The notes: a model not told the origin generated them from the sequence alone. A stretch of 64,000 nucleotides of DNA from Amorphochlora amoebiformis (GCA_054601695.1 BAAHQB010000006.1:806001-870000), one strand, 5' to 3'; numbered from the stretch's first letter, positions 1-35,323 are shown. A program made the numbers and translations.

Positions 1-8191
<8,191 letters not shown>

Positions 8192-8761
8192 TTAGCTTTT
8201 AAAGTAAATCAAATGGGAAATTTTATTTTTATTGCTCTTAACCGATCAGTTCAAGGAGAGGCAGCATCTCATCTTTCAAAAGGCAGATTTAACTCAAAAT
8301 TCGTTTTAATTCGAAGCTGAACTAATAATCAACCTACAGCCGGGATCCTGTACCACGGAGATCAATTAGTTTCGATACCTCTAACGTTCAAAGAAAAGAA
8401 TCTCGCAACAGGCAAGCGTTCTGCCATGATCTTGTTTCGTTTTCGTACCCGTAACCAAGACTATCGTGATATATCTACAGGATTATCAGGAAAAAACCCT
8501 TCAAGACCAAGAAAATCGCTCGGGCTTGCCGTGGATAGTAAACCCTGGAGACAAAATATTGTATTTCAATTATGCATTCAATTTTGCATCTCGACTGTAT
8601 AATTTCCGAACCATATATTATTCACTTCCCACAAACTGCAACGGCGTTAAGTCGGAAGCATTGAAATACTACGACCGGCTGGACCAGTTGTACCGTTAAT
8701 TTCGTGAACATTTCATGTATGTGTGTGTGTGCCCTAAATAAACTTCAGTAATAAATAGTTA
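8192..8761 (+). other. Probable 3' untranslated region with poly(A) signals
   Basis: Non-repetitive sequence following the TAA of the first gene. Two AATAAA hexamers lie at 8737-8742 and 8750-8755, just before the (TA)n resumes, and could set the transcript end. A 77-codon open frame at 8466-8699 begins with GTG right by an acceptor-like ctacag. It has no visible donor or family match, so I treat it as untranslated, although an alternative last exon is not excluded. Confidence 0.45.
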
Positions 8762-8786
8762 CAATCAGATATCGTTAGCACCTTAT

Positions 8787-9250
<464 letters not shown>

Positions 9251-9285
9251 ACATATTTATAATGTACAATGTATAAAACTTCTCA

Positions 9286-10132
9286 GCCAGTAGAGCTATT
9301 ACTAACTGGCTAGAAACTGGTGTATTTCAGAGTACCAGAGTATCTAGAGTATCAGCTAGTTAGTATATTAGGTCTAGACTAAATAGTATTATAGTGAGTA
9401 CACATATATCACGGAGAAGTACGGACAGTCTAGACCGTCAAACAAATGTCTTCATTGAATTTGTATGCCACGTGCCAACATCTACTCGCGGCCACCGATG
9501 TCCATGCATATGATATCATGGCGCCGGCATGATCATCACACCGCCCATCATTGTATGTCACGTGTACTATTAATAATCATTACTCTGGATACTAGTTAGT
9601 AGTAGATATATACTACATTTAGTAATAAGTTAGTATACAAAACGTACTCAGCATACTAGATACGTATGCGTACGTGGTATACGTACGTATATATGTACTG
9701 TACATACACCAGGCGCATCCATGCTGTACACGCATACGTATACGTACGTACAATTATGTAAATTATACATATACTATAAATTGTATACAGTATACGTACG
9801 TACGCACTTCACGTTATTATACGACATCACTAACATTATAGAATACACTGTGCATGTCAATATATACATATATATACAGCCTCTAATTAAATCTATATCT
9901 GGATATCCACTAGATCTAAAATATACTAAATATAGACTATGGATCTAGTAATCTATGCCAGGCTATAGCCAGTATCTAGTATAGCTAGTGTTATAGTGTG
10001 ACGTATACCACACTCAGACATGTACTAGATGTACAATAATTATACATTGCGCGTGCTTACTCTAAGTTTCTATAATTAGAATATAAATATTAACATTATA
10101 TATTATATACATATATATATATCTACTGTCTA

Positions 10133-10163
<31 letters not shown>

Positions 10164-10790
10164 TACACACATATATATCATATATATATATATATATATT
10201 TATATATTTATATATAAATATATATATATATATATACGATATGTATGATGTATATACACTAGATACATGTATCTAGATGCACACACATGTGACATGTATA
10301 TAATATAAAATTATATATAAAAAATAAACTATGATCTAGATGATCTAGATGATCGATCATCAATTATATTCTAAATATTTTCTACATGTACCTAGGTACG
10401 TATATCTAGTATCTAGAGTATATCTAGTATATATGCAGACTCTCAGATTTGAAATTTAGAGCGAATACTCGACCCGAAAATTCTGAGAATTACTAGAATT
10501 ATAATTCTGAGCTATTAACTAGACTATTTAAAATACAGTGATAAATTCCATTATCTAGTTATATCTAGTATATATTCTTTCCGCTACAATGACTACATTC
10601 TAGACATTGAAGACGGAAGAGAATGAATTCTACAATGAATATGTCACTATCATCTAGCTAGATCATCTAGATCATCTGGTTCTAGTGGTTATATCTAGTA
10701 TATCTAGAATATCCAGAATATGCATGAATAGTATTCATGCATGTACTAGATGTATACATATACATATCTAGTATACATACATATATATGT
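9286..10790. other. CTAG- and TACGTA-rich intergenic spacer
   Basis: About 1.5 kb with no open frame I can support, lying between the converging 3' ends of the first gene and topoisomerase II. Its composition is unlike the rest of the window. The palindromic tetramer CTAG recurs dozens of times, often as ATCTAG or TCTAGTAT, with clusters such as gatctagatgatctagatga near 10333. TACGTACG palindromes cluster at 9660-9810. It looks like a different satellite-like or degenerate repeat family rather than (TA)n. Confidence 0.7.
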
Positions 10791-10822
10791 ATATATATAT
10801 ATATATAAATCTACTATAGTAC

Positions 10823-10855
<33 letters not shown>

Positions 10856-10882
10856 CTAGATATATATACTATAGTCTAGCTA

Positions 10883-10951
<69 letters not shown>

Positions 10952-10972
10952 TACACATATATACACATATAC

Positions 10973-11007
<35 letters not shown>

Positions 11008-11060
11008 TATATATATATATTTACATACATATATATATATATATATGTGTGTGTGTATGT
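10750..11060. repeat. (TA)n tract downstream of topoisomerase II
   Basis: Alternating TA with an uninterrupted run at about 10884-10941. It lies downstream of the topoisomerase II stop codon. Confidence 0.9.
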
Positions 11061-11278
11061 AATACATTATTGTCCTAGTGCAGATAGATTAGGTAGGTCT
11101 AAGGGGTAGATGACTGATCTTGTGATACTGGTACTTGTCATAAACGAACGTATTCAGATTTACTGTACAACTTTGTGATCCTGCATGATTAAATGCAAAG
11201 ATCCAAAATCAGCCAGCGACACTGGCCCTGGCTGTTATTCTTCGCGTTGCAATTGCGCATTGCAAGTTCGGATTCCAC

Positions 11279-22397
<11,119 letters not shown>

Positions 22398-22505
22398 GGT
22401 TGCCTGCTGTAAGTGCCAACGGATACGCGCGAAATGCCTGTGAGAAACCTCTAATACTAAAGATTCAGGAAAAGGTCGGCTGGATAAAAGAAAACCTCGG
22501 CTCAA
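22398..22505. promoter_or_regulatory. Short shared promoter between TOP2 and the METTL21-like gene
   Basis: Only 108 bp separate the two divergent start codons. There is no (TA)n in the gap, unlike almost every other non-coding stretch. Both 5' leaders and any core promoter must lie here, or in upstream non-coding exons overlapping the neighbour. I see no clear TATA box. Extent and function are inferred from spacing alone. Confidence 0.55.
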
Positions 22506-23234
22506 ATGGATTCCAAGGCACCTTCACGACGAAAGATGCCAGCAATCGGAGGTGCTCTAAAAGCGGAGTTACAGAAAAGAGTGTCTCTGACAAAGGTACT
22601 AATTATTAACATCTGAACTGTCCTATATCAAACACTATGTTGTACATAGTCGTTCCTGTTTCCTGTGATTTCTCATAAGCCTTTTCTTTTGTGATCCGAA
22701 CCCGTGCCCAGGCCCGAGTTCAGAAGAAATACGCGAAGGAAAACGTCGAGTGGGATGTAAATAATACTGATCGTTCAAACCGAGGGAAACCGTTTCATTA
22801 TAAGGTCTGGGGACGCTGGGGATTTGATGTAGAAAATATCAAGGCTTGTGTCCCAATTCAGAGCGGTCCACTGCAACCGTGTGACCTCTGAATGTGACAT
22901 CGCGTGTCTAGATACATTTCCTGTTTGTAGGCAAGAAATTCGGCGGAAAGAATGGGGGGGGGCTTTGACATGTTTTGACTGGTATTTCGTGTAATCCCTC
23001 AGACCAATGGTGGCGTGGAACTGAAGTTTGAGCAGAAGACGGACGATGTAGGGGGCGTTGTCTGGACTGCCACGATCCAATTTAGTAAATATTTAGGTGG
23101 AGTAGACATATCACGCCTGCTGAAACATGTTATGGATATGGAAGCATGCCTGTTTACACATTAAGCACTTTCACATATATGTACATGTGTACATACATGT
23201 ATATTATATATATATATATATTTTTATGTGTGTG

Positions 23235-23274
<40 letters not shown>

Positions 23275-23357
23275 TATATATTTATGTTATATATATATAT
23301 ATAAAATATATATATATATATATATATATAAATATGTACATAGATATATACATATAC

Positions 23358-23411
<54 letters not shown>

Positions 23412-23756
23412 AAATATATATACATATATACTATATATATACATATATATAATATACATTGTACATATAGTATAAATATATTCATGTTTGTGCGTACATA
23501 TGTATATATACACATATATATATACACATATATGCATATATGTATGAATGTATCCGGTGTATTTCAAAAAAATTATGAAAAGTTGGAAGATGAACACTGA
23601 CTACTGATAAAAATATATACATACCCCATAAATACCAAATCTACCCCACAAATACCATACCTACCCGCAGAAAAGCGCCATGAGAACAAGTCTCCAAGTC
23701 TGGAAGGCCTTCGAGTCTTGGAACTAGGCTGTGGGACTGGCATGGTATATAATATA

Positions 23757-23805
<49 letters not shown>

Positions 23806-24018
23806 TATAGATATTTGTAATTATAATTATAATTACAATACATACATTTATATTGTTATATGTATGTACATATATAAATATATATATATATAGATATATA
23901 TACATATACACATATATTTGTATGATGTATGTATATATATATATATACTTACATATATATATATATATATACTGTTACATATGTTTTTATATATATATAT
24001 AAACTTACATATATTATA

Positions 24019-24098
<80 letters not shown>

Positions 24099-24340
24099 CA
24101 TATAGGTCTATATATATATATAGTGTATAAATATATATTTGTATATATGTATACATATATGTATGTATGTATGTATATTTACGAATATGAAAACATACAT
24201 ATTTGCATCAATCGGGGGAGAAAAAACTGGGAGAGTTTGGTGTGTGTGTGTGTGTATGTGTGTGTGTGTGTATAAATACATGCGTATCATGTTAGTAAAT
24301 ATATATATATATATGTATATATAATATATATATGCTGTAA

Positions 24341-24375
<35 letters not shown>

Positions 24376-24462
24376 GTGTAAATCTATATATATATATATA
24401 TATATCATATCATATCACACCCCGGCCATACACATATATCTCTAGAATGCATACAAACATGC

Positions 24463-24521
<59 letters not shown>

Positions 24522-24931
24522 GTGGGAATCATATCTGCGGCCCTAGGAGCCAAAGTGACGTGCACAGACCTCCCCAACATCTTCCCTCGAGCAACTAAGA
24601 ATATTGTGAACTTAAAACTAACAATTGTATATCAATATGAAGAATACCAATCCTTTCTAGAAACGTACGACTAAGTAAAATATCGTACCCTAAGACTAGC
24701 GAGCGTACATGTTTATTTATATGTTTTCTAAGACCAACAATCATTCTATATATATATGTATATATTATATATATATATATATGTATATATAAGTATATAT
24801 ATGTTCATATCATATACATATACATATATATGTATACATATATATACATATATATATACATATATATATATATATATTATATACACGTATACATTTTATG
24901 TGAAACTTAAGAAACAATCGTTTTTTTTTAA

Positions 24932-24999
<68 letters not shown>

Positions 25000-25402
25000 G
25001 TATATATATATGTATATGTATGTGATATGCAGGAAATTGCATATGCGTTATATTCGTATGCAAGTGAAAATATATGTGTAGGAATACATATGTTACGTAT
25101 GTATATGAATATATCTATATATTTGTACATCATATTTACATATACATATATATATATATATGTATATATGCGTACGTAAACATGTATTTTATATATATAT
25201 ATATATTATGATACATATCAGGAAGTCAACGCGGATGCGATAAAGAAAGGGGGTGGGACGGCGAGGGCATGTGCGTTCACGTGGGGGGATCGAGATGCTA
25301 AGGTATCTCACTCGTGTATAATCATAAGTGTAGATATAAGAAAATATAATGTTCTTATGTGTAAAAGTATTTATATATATATTTCTCTATCTTAAGCATA
25401 AC

Positions 25403-25463
<61 letters not shown>

Positions 25464-25547
25464 TATATATATATATATATATGTATATGTATATATGTAT
25501 ATATGTATATGTATACGTATGCATATATACGTACATGTCTGTATTGA

Positions 25548-25585
<38 letters not shown>

Positions 25586-25641
25586 GTATATATACATGGA
25601 AATCCAAACATGAAAACCTGCCATTCAACTTCATTTGAGAT

Positions 25642-25723
<82 letters not shown>

Positions 25724-26075
25724 ATATATATGTATATATAAATATACATATATACATATAGAAATATATATATATATATATATGTATATGTGTACATATA
25801 TATATATATACATATATATATTTATGTACATATATGTACATACATATTTATATATATATATATATATATATGTATAAAAAGACATCATATATATAATATA
25901 TATATATAAGTTTATGTACATATATGTGACTAATATGTAAACATTTATATTATGAATTATTGTTTAGGTGGTGGAGAAAGGAACTTCCCCATACGACTTG
26001 ATATTGGCATCCGAAGTTATATATACTAAGGTATGTATGGACACATATGCATATTACATACAGGTGTACACATGC

Positions 26076-26135
<60 letters not shown>

Positions 26136-26445
26136 ATACGAATATAATATAAACATCCTGTATGTAATGTCTGTGTTTATATACTAACTATTCACTGCGG
26201 CTTGGCCGATTTTTCCGAAATAGAAAAAATATCAAAGTTTCACTCTTTTTTCCAGGAAAGCGCCCGCTTGTTCCTTGACGCGCTTGAGCACGTGTTTGGA
26301 GATAACTCCATCTCTCACAGCAAAACCGAATTATTATTGGCTGGAGACCTCAGGGGGTGGGTGTTAAGGCTCAGATTTTACTATGTGATATGTTTGTACA
26401 AAATTGTAATACAAAACTGTGATACGATGTTACCCATACATGTAC

Positions 26446-26486
<41 letters not shown>

Positions 26487-26649
26487 CATACATATATATA
26501 TATAATATATATATATATATCTATATAATATAATATATATATATAGGTGTACGTGTTATGCGTTTGCGGGTGCATGCATGTACATACGTGTATATTTACA
26601 TTACATCCATTTATGCTCATATGTATTCATATGTATATATATATATATA

Positions 26650-26680
<31 letters not shown>

Positions 26681-26864
26681 TATAATATATATATATGTAC
26701 ATGCATATACATGTATATTATGTATATACATTTATACACACATATATATATGTACATGTATATATATATATAGTACATTTTATATTATTGACAGGAGAGT
26801 AGGTCGAATTGCATTATTGGAAGCCGCGCAGAAGAAATTTCAAATTAGAGAGATTAAGGTTCAG

Positions 26865-26908
<44 letters not shown>

Positions 26909-26946
26909 CGCAGAAGAAATTTCAAATTAGAGAGATTAAGGTTCAG

Positions 26947-26996
<50 letters not shown>

Positions 26997-27090
26997 CGCA
27001 GAAGAAATTTCAAATTAGAGAGATTAAGTTTCAGATAATATATATATATATATATATACCTGTATGTATCTTCGACAAAACGCATACATA

Positions 27091-27127
<37 letters not shown>

Positions 27128-27484
27128 CATATCTATCTATATATATATATATATACATGTATTAAATAAATATAGACATATATATGTATATATATATATA
27201 TATATTATGTATGTGTATATACATATATATATATATGCATGTTATATTTGATACTGTATACACTTACATGTAAACTAAATGAATATAGTTTCAATATACA
27301 TACGCATTGTGTTATCTCTATTATTGTAAAGTTATTTTCGTTTCTGGTATTATTTCATAATTTCATATGGAAATGTCATTGTGCATAATTAAACTCCGTT
27401 AAATGACATCTTCAGGAGAGCGAGATGGATCCGAATTGGATATCAGATAAAGTAGCTCTCCACTCCATTCGACCGAAAGCATAG
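22506..27484 (+). CDS. METTL21-like class I SAM-dependent protein methyltransferase
   Basis: Ten exons in full phase: 22506-22595, 22712-22804, 23003-23084, 23671-23744, 24522-24626, 25222-25302, 25968-26030, 26256-26356, 26795-26858 and 27416-27484. They give 273 residues plus TAG. The fold is the methyltransferase-16 (METTL21/VCP-KMT) type. It has GGVVW at about residues 79-83, motif [10 protein letters not shown] (105-113), the post-I acid Asp129 in CTDLP, and [11 protein letters not shown] (184-194), whose E-x-x-Y matches the family D/E-x-x-Y/F signature. These enzymes trimethylate lysines on chaperones or translation factors; the substrate cannot be read here. The N-terminus is a basic extension. 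The start is the first in-frame ATG, 108 bp from the divergent TOP2 ATG. The ninth exon is partly triplicated (see findings). Most introns are (TA)n. Confidence 0.9.
26824..27039 (+). repeat. Triplicated exon segment in the METTL21-like gene
   Basis: Three near-identical copies of about 46 bp start at 26824, 26906 and 26994, separated by pure (TA)n. Copy 1 is the 3' half of exon 26795-26858 plus its donor. Copies 2 and 3 begin ccgcgcag, which could act as an acceptor, followed by nine in-frame codons (KKFQIREIK). Copy 2 keeps the donor aag|gttcag; in copy 3 it reads aagtttcag, so the GT is lost. Confidence 0.85.
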
Positions 27485-27970
27485 CCTATTTCGAGACCGT
27501 ATAATTTCTAGAAATTGTTATCACCGCATGGAGTGACATCGTGTCCACATTCTAGACACTGTAGCATGATCGCTGCATGAGGCTAGTAGTATGATCAACA
27601 TGACTCCTGTGAGTATTACTAGTATTATCCAGATAAATCTGACTACCTATACTTACGATGATAATAAATATATACTAGATTTACTCTATTGTCGAATGAT
27701 ATACACGTATCCGATGACCCCCTAATAAGTTTCTCATGAAGAATACACAGTACTGTTTTCGTAATATTAATATTAAGAAAATAAACGAGAAATTATTATA
27801 CATCTCGATAACACTAATACATAGCCTCACACGCATCATAGTGAACAATATAGCATTCACATATAACTAACTTATAATATTGTTATTATTCAATACTGAT
27901 GTATTCCAATTGTGACATGGACAATTAATAGTTAATAAAACTTTAAATCGCGATCAATCGGCTTACAAGA
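27485..27970. other. Spacer between two converging genes
   Basis: 486 bp of ordinary A/T-rich but non-microsatellite sequence between the METTL21-like stop and the GT61 stop. AATAAA-like hexamers occur on the + strand near 27779 and 27935. No open frame is supported. The 3' untranslated regions of both genes must share or abut this interval. Confidence 0.5.
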
Positions 27971-28114
27971 CTAACGGTTGTGATTCTTCATTAGACGCTT
28001 GACCTTCCTCACTAACTGGTCGCAATTGACTTTTATTAACTCTCCACCTGATATGCGAATACCATTATATATATATATATATATGTGTATTTATTATATA
28101 TATATATATGTATT

Positions 28115-28153
<39 letters not shown>

Positions 28154-28446
28154 TGTATGTGTACACACGTGTATATACAGCATAAAACATACACGTACTT
28201 ATGTACATATTAATATGCATACGCCATATTTATATTATATCATATACATATATATATATATATATAGTATACGTGTATTTATATCATGTATATACTTATT
28301 CATAAATAGTATACATGCACTTACAATATTGTCCAATGTATATACATATTTATAATGTTATATACATGTAAATAAACAAATATTATCTGTATATATATAA
28401 ATATAAATATATATGTATATATGCATATATATATATATGTGTGTAG

Positions 28447-28477
<31 letters not shown>

Positions 28478-28798
28478 CAATGTATATAGAAAGTTTATGC
28501 TACGTACATATGCATACATACGCACAAAAACATTTTTTAACTCTATATGAACACATGCATACGTGAAAATATTATGCTTATAACATATAGACATGTTTCT
28601 ACACACGTATATAGTCAGAAAATGAAGTATGTATATATACCTGGAAGACCTATCTTTGTGTATCGAACTCCTGCCCACTTCGCATGGTACTCAAAATGTT
28701 GCCTCCTAAGCATACATATGAATCTATATAATATCTATTTCACATATTATACACATAAATACATTTATATATATACATATACACGCACACACACACAC

Positions 28799-28846
<48 letters not shown>

Positions 28847-28961
28847 GTATATATACATGCGTTTGTTGCACATTCACACGTAAAAATGCATACACTATAT
28901 ATATTTTTATATATGTGTATTTATATATATTATATATATATATATATTATATATATATATA

Positions 28962-29000
<39 letters not shown>

Positions 29001-29075
29001 TTATATATATATATATATATACATATCTGTATATCATACACAAAATACACACATACACACATACACACATATATT

Positions 29076-29106
<31 letters not shown>

Positions 29107-29244
29107 GTATACATATTACATACAATATGTATAAATATATCATAAACGCATATACATATATCTTCTTATATATTGCAACACAGAATATAAGTTTTAAAAC
29201 ATATGCGTGTATACGTACGTTGAATATAAAATGTATATATGTAT

Positions 29245-29275
<31 letters not shown>

Positions 29276-29389
29276 GTATATTTTGTATATATATACATGT
29301 ATATATATATATATATAAGTATATGTATACATATGAAATTTGTATAATATATATTGGACAACATACTATTCACGTCAACATGAACATAT

Positions 29390-29475
<86 letters not shown>

Positions 29476-29711
29476 ATATATAATGCATATAATATATATT
29501 TATATATATGATATAGCACATGAAAGGTTTACCCTGCGTATCCACTGGGACTTATTTCTATGAGGTCCGAGTTTTGGTTCATCCATAAGCTATACGATAG
29601 AGCAGCACCATGCACCTATAAATGCACGTAGAAGATATAGAGAGCGAGCAGGAAGTGAAGCATGTGTAGCTATATGTGTGTGTATGACAATTTGTGCACA
29701 TTAGATTATAT

Positions 29712-29744
<33 letters not shown>

Positions 29745-29745
29745 G

Positions 29746-29842
<97 letters not shown>

Positions 29843-29932
29843 ATATATAATATATATGTACAATATGTGTATCTGTGTGTAATTTATATACATACATATA
29901 TATATGTATATGTATATATATATATAATATAT

Positions 29933-29990
<58 letters not shown>

Positions 29991-30002
29991 CAATATAACA
30001 TA

Positions 30003-30043
<41 letters not shown>

Positions 30044-30048
30044 TATAG

Positions 30049-30086
<38 letters not shown>

Positions 30087-30316
30087 GCTGGAATAGAGAG
30101 ATGCAAAAAGAGATATTGAACAAGGGATAGGGGAGAGAAACATGTGTTCAGAGGATTAGGGTAACGGTTATGGTAACGGATATGGTAACGTGTTACGGTT
30201 ACGGTTATGGTAACGGTTAGTGTTAGGAGTTACTCCAATGAGAATGTTGAGATTGACTATCTTTTTTACCTATATGTGTGTAGAGATGATATATTGAATA
30301 TACACGTACGGATACG

Positions 30317-30348
<32 letters not shown>

Positions 30349-30436
30349 TATCTAGGTTTGCACATGTTTATAAATACGTATATATGTATATTATATATAT
30401 TATATATATATATATACATATATATTATATATATAT

Positions 30437-30489
<53 letters not shown>

Positions 30490-31067
30490 ATGCAAACAAT
30501 GTATGTACATTTCCTGATGTGTAAAATATATCTTTTTTACATATAATTTAAATGTATACATGAATATTTATATACACATCTCACACGCATATATATACTT
30601 TTTGCATCTACATTAAAATATATTTGTTCTTACAGACATATGCATCTATATGCACAAGTATACTGAATAGACATATTAATGCATATGTGTATATATGTGT
30701 GAATGTATGTGTGTGTGTGTATGTATATATATATATATATATATGTATATATGTGGTGTGTGTATATATTAATATAGATACCATATTTCATCTACACATA
30801 CATACATACAGATAATTTTACATGATTTTTTATGTGTATATATGTACATATATATATACATACATGCACATATATACACACACATATTTATGTATGTGTA
30901 TAACGTTATATCACTGAAAGAAATATTTACACAAACACAATATTGGTATCAATATATATCTATACATATACACAATAAATGTAAACATACATATATATAT
31001 ATGTATGTATGTATATACATATATATATATACATATATAATATCCATATATGTATCCTATACAATAC

Positions 31068-31099
<32 letters not shown>

Positions 31100-31492
31100 A
31101 TATGTATATATGCACATACTAAACATGTGACCTGATCGGCAAAAGACATAGTCTCTAGCAATAGGACCTCAAGCGATATTCCCTGTATACCTCTTAAGGC
31201 ATCGCTAACCTGAAAATGAATAGTAACATTTCATATATTTTTTACCTAAATTTGCGTGAATTGAGGAATCAAATCTCCAGGAATGGAATCCTGTCCCAGT
31301 TTTTCAGCTTTTTTTTTTTTTTCCCTTTGACAACCATGTGTACAAGTATATCTACAATACGTATTGTATGCATTTATACCTACATGTATTATAGTTATGT
31401 ATAGAAGTAGGTATTATGCATACTGTAAATGTATATATGTGTATATATCCTATATATATATATATATATCTAAATATACATATATATATATC

Positions 31493-31542
<50 letters not shown>

Positions 31543-32061
31543 TTAAAAGTTAATCTGGGTAGGTAAAGGTTAGGGTAAAGATTTAAGGTTTTGAGCCTCA
31601 TCAAGGCTTTGAGTTCATAAACCTATTATATTAGGCTAACCGCCTCATAAACCATAATGTTAGGGGTTAAGAGTCTCATAAACTGCTATGTCTGGAGTTA
31701 TGAGCAATAGATAATTGCTATGTTGAGGACTACGAGACTTAAGATATATATCTTCTATGTATACACACATATATATGTTGATATCTTTATCATTTATGTG
31801 CATGTAATTAAATATTTGCATTTATGAAATTTGCACATCTTTACAATAAATATGTGTGTATTTATACAACTATTTAATAGTATTCATCCTTACATATTAA
31901 AATATGTATACATATATATACATATATACACATATATACACATATATATATATAGTTAACCTCTTTCTCGTTGACGATTTTTCGACTAGCTTTGCCTGTG
32001 TTGGAGCATTATATATATATATATAACATATATATATATATATATATATATTAATATATAC

Positions 32062-32096
<35 letters not shown>

Positions 32097-32249
32097 CATG
32101 TATATACATATAGACATGTGTAAATACATGAAGGTAAAGAGATATATATGTTACAATTATTGTTATCATTACTATGATTATTATTATTAAGCTTACCGTT
32201 CTAATTTACAGTATATTACATTTTTCATATGTGTATATATATACATATG

Positions 32250-32297
<48 letters not shown>

Positions 32298-32352
32298 CAT
32301 TCATATATGTGTCTGTGTGTGTACATGACCAAGTGTACATGCATGCAAATAT

Positions 32353-32411
<59 letters not shown>

Positions 32412-32450
32412 TACATATATATGTATGTGGGTATATATATATTATATATA

Positions 32451-32503
<53 letters not shown>

Positions 32504-32514
32504 GCTATTAAATA

Positions 32515-32556
<42 letters not shown>

Positions 32557-32599
32557 ATATATGTATGTACATGAAACGTTATATTTAGTTTGCACATAC

Positions 32600-32656
<57 letters not shown>

Positions 32657-33015
32657 TACTACAAATTCCTATATTGTCCCCTATATCTAATGTACATATA
32701 CAAATATCCTAATGTTATAAATAACTCACGTCGGGATCGAGAGTTTTGTAGAGACAAAAGGAGAAGGTTGAAAAACCAATGAGTATCGAAAAATATTTGG
32801 GAAAAAAAAAATAACAATTCTGATAATTTTTGAAAAGTGGGATATTTTGGTCAAATTCTGCCTTTAGAGCGAGGATGGGCTATGTAGTCTTTGCGGAATA
32901 TTATTCCTACTCGAACCAAGTTTCCTAAAGTATACAGTTTTTACTGTTGTGAGATACCATCGTTATATATACATAAATATATATATAAATATATATACAT
33001 ATATATGTATAAATA

Positions 33016-33053
<38 letters not shown>

Positions 33054-33341
33054 CAATACACACACATATATATATGTATGTGTTTTTATAAGTTTTATTA
33101 AATATATTCGTATGAAAATATTTGTGAATCCATGTACTGGAAATATCATATATATATATATACATCTATATATAAATATATAATATATATATATACATAT
33201 ATATATATATATGTATGTATATACATGTATATATATATATGTTGTTCAATACGTGTATCTACATAGGTAAAGTGTTCATACATTATATTCATATATATAT
33301 ATATGTATATATATGTATATATATATATATAATATTTATAC

Positions 33342-33376
<35 letters not shown>

Positions 33377-33396
33377 ATATATATATATATGTATAC

Positions 33397-33438
<42 letters not shown>

Positions 33439-33547
33439 CAAATATTATGGTATATAGTATAAATATATTTATATGTATAGTATGTATATACTATATGTAA
33501 ACATACAAACTTATGTATACTTAAATATAAATACACACACACATATG

Positions 33548-33597
<50 letters not shown>

Positions 33598-33698
33598 TAT
33601 ATTTGTAAACACATATGATGCATATATACATATATATATACATATATATATGTAATATATATATATATATAATCGTAGATATACATACATAGATGTAC

Positions 33699-33730
<32 letters not shown>

Positions 33731-33774
33731 GTGTGTTTATATATATATATATATATATTACATTATATTTAAAT

Positions 33775-33845
<71 letters not shown>

Positions 33846-34010
33846 TGAGATAACCTGGAATGGGATCGGGAATATGCAGGATATTTCTTGCCTGTATGTA
33901 ATATATATATTATATATATATATATACATTTATGTCCATATATGTATATAAATATATATATTATAATACGTAAATGTGATAATGTATTCATACATTACAT
34001 ACACACATAC

Positions 34011-34074
<64 letters not shown>

Positions 34075-34101
34075 ATATATATGTGAGTGTGTGTGGTGTA
34101 C

Positions 34102-34152
<51 letters not shown>

Positions 34153-34241
34153 TTATAATACGTAAAATACATACGTATATAATATATATGTGTATATATA
34201 TATACACTGTTTAACACATGCATAAACGCATATGAATATAT

Positions 34242-34293
<52 letters not shown>

Positions 34294-35234
34294 ACATATA
34301 TACATCAATACATATACGTACCATCGTCCGAAACCCTCCAACCCGCTCGTCCGCCTCACATCTTTAGGTTGAGTTAGAGCATTAAGTGTCTCAGACTTAC
34401 TCCCTACGCATCTAATTCAATGAAGTAAAACCACACCTCTTGGTAAATGCGTTCATGCTATGAATGTCGACGGGTGACCTGTATCTGAAATGGTTAGGGT
34501 TAGGGTTAGGGCAAGGTCTAGGGTAACATTATTCAGCATTTCGCGTGAGGTGCAATGACTCCACCGAGTTAGAGTTGGGCCAGGGCTAGGGTTAGGGATG
34601 GGGCTATGAGACTTTAAGGTTGATAGCCTGCGAAAACCTGGCTCTCAGATCATTCTGACTCTTAGACTAAATCGTGCTCTACGTATACAAGCCCGTAGGT
34701 ATAAGCTCTAGATCGAATATTTTCTTCCTCTTGTCTGGCACCCATGAAGGAATGCATGCGTGTTTGGGTGTAGCTTAAGAAAAAAAGAAAAACATTCAGG
34801 TTGAGATTTCATATGGAAAGATGAGGGAGGAGGGAGAATGAGAGAGGAGGGAAGAGGCTAGAGATCGAGGGAGAGATCGGTCCACAGGTCGAAAGGGGAG
34901 AGAACGAATGAGATGATGAGAGCGAAAAGAGAGAGAGGGCACCCCATAGGCATGAGAATGGCATCCCCAAAGCACGTTTGGTCGGACGGTAGCTGCTTTA
35001 CGCGCAGAAATCCCGCTCCTGTTGGGTTTTGGGGGTTTTGATAAGGATTAGAGGTCAGTCTTAAGTGGAGTAAGGGTGCGGCTACGGTTAAGGTTGGGGT
35101 TGGCCTGAGATTTAGATTTTAATGGTTTGTTCTGTTGTTGGGTATGCATGTCCACATATATATATATATATTTGTAGCAATAAATACATATTTAATTAGA
35201 TATATATATGTTATATACATGCGTACATACATAC

Positions 35235-35265
<31 letters not shown>

Positions 35266-35323
35266 ATATATGTACATAATATATAACTGTATATATACAC
35301 ATAATATATGTACATATATATTT

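Noticed and set aside
8466-8699. 77-codon open frame downstream of the first gene
   Set aside because: It starts with GTG at an acceptor-like site, has no donor or recognisable motif, and lies before AATAAA signals. More likely 3' untranslated sequence.
26824-27039. CRISPR-like array (three spaced repeats)
   Set aside because: The spacers are TA microsatellite, the repeat is an exon fragment, and the host is a eukaryote.
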